From Planctomycetota bacterium (GTDB taxonomy: Bacteria; Planctomycetota; UBA1135; GCA-002686595): DNA of 64,000 bases. A program made the translations under genes and the position numbers. Shown here piece after piece: positions 63,577-64,000 of this stretch (positions are counted from its first letter, which is position 1; the number at the start of each line of letters is the position of its first letter). The stretch is taken from positions 349,873 through 413,872 of the forward strand of contig JADJNY010000007.1 of NCBI GenBank assembly GCA_016714045.1, read 5' to 3'. The notes beneath the pieces were generated by a model. That model made no database searches and was not told the origin of the DNA. It was given only the letters and a program-made list of their open reading frames with translations.

Positions 63577-64000
63577 ATGCCGACCACGATCCGGTTCCAC
63601 GCGCTTCCGCTCGTCCTCGCGCTCCTCCCGCTCGCGCTCTTCGCCGGCTGCGACGATCCGAAGGCGCCGGCCCCGCCGCAGCGCTACAACGCGGCGCCCA
63701 CGGTGCCGCCCGATGGGCCCGTGACCGAGTACTACGACGCCGCGAAGACGAAGAAGCGCGCCGAGGGCGCGGTGAAGTCCGGGAAGCCCGACGGGCGATG
63801 GACGTTCTGGCACGAGAACGGCACGAAGGCGTCCGAGGGCGAGTTCGCGTCCGGCGCGCACGTCGGCGCGTGGACGTACTTCCATCCGAACGGCCAGAAG
63901 CAGAGCGAGGCGCGTTTCGTCGCGGACAAGATCGACGGGCCCGTCACGGAGTGGCACGACAACGGGCAGGTCGCGCGCAAGGCGAGCTACGTCGCCGGCG
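63577..64000 (+). CDS. MORN/YwqK-like repeat lipoprotein (3' end beyond window)
   Basis: 141 residues visible from ATG 63577, with GCGGAG upstream; the frame is open at the right edge. Signal segment FHALPLVLALLPLALFAGC has a lipobox ending at Cys25. A Pro-rich linker is followed by repeats: GRWTFWHENGTKASEGEFAS, GAWTYFHPNGQKQSEARFVA, GPVTEWHDNGQVARKASYVA. The repeat is the same MORN-like type as the protein at 31355-31807 and better conserved here. Function unknown; such proteins are often annotated YwqK-family antitoxin without evidence of a toxin partner. Confidence 0.8.
   Translation, partial: MPTTIRFHALPLVLALLPLALFAGCDDPKAPAPPQRYNAAPTVPPDGPVTEYYDAAKTKKRAEGAVKSGKPDGRWTFWHENGTKASEGEFASGAHVGAWTYFHPNGQKQSEARFVADKIDGPVTEWHDNGQVARKASYVAG

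Overview
The window is a very GC-rich bacterial chromosome segment with no sign of phage, transposon, CRISPR or plasmid functions. A planctomycete (Planctomycetota) is the best guess. The evidence is a LEPR-XLL-type N-terminus (SLEARILMSA) on a giant exported protein, several sulfatase-superfamily enzymes, large beta-rich exported proteins, a multihaem cytochrome c, and four exported proteins sharing a roughly 155-residue C-terminal tail ending in Thr-Trp. This assignment is inference from gene content, not from a marker tree.

Layout. 1-9.3 kb (minus): an HlyD-like adaptor followed by a giant RTX/Ig-like protein that runs off the left edge. 9.6-19.9 kb: tRNA-Ala(GGC) on minus, then a plus-strand run of leuS, a GIN-domain lipoprotein, two GT-C membrane glycosyltransferases, an RNase R-type exoribonuclease and an iron superoxide dismutase whose frame contains an internal TGA. 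tRNA-Arg and a third GT-C protein follow. 21.6-23.7 kb: a btuC-type permease preceded by a clear cobalamin riboswitch on minus, divergent from nnrE. 24.2-31.2 kb: an exported tail-domain protein with a strong terminator, a frameshifted GT-C/TPR fusion coupled to a sulfatase-like enzyme, and a glucose/sorbosone dehydrogenase-type protein with the same tail.

31.8-43.0 kb (minus) is the most striking region. Nine genes are packed with 4-base start/stop overlaps or very short gaps. In transcription order they are two family-4-type glycosyltransferases, an ABC exporter, two APH-type kinases, an alginate-export-like outer-membrane barrel, then a type III polyketide synthase, an ICMT-type methyltransferase and an FAD oxidoreductase. 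The last three copy the order of the Streptomyces srsABC phenolic-lipid cassette. The whole looks like a pathway that makes, glycosylates and exports an envelope lipid or glycoconjugate; the product is not known.

43.3-49.6 kb: secreted beta-sandwich, beta-helix and propeller-like proteins. 49.8-56.4 kb: a 1690-residue kinase/TPR/GAF/sigma-54 activator fusion, overlapping a sulfatase-like lipoprotein gene. 56.4-59.4 kb: an AsmA-like membrane protein and a pentahaem cytochrome. 59.7-63.3 kb: two lamin-tail proteins and a sulfatase-like gene, all with frame disruptions. The right edge cuts a MORN/YwqK-like lipoprotein gene. Most disruptions are single G or C gains or losses, so uncorrected sequencing error must be considered beside true gene decay.
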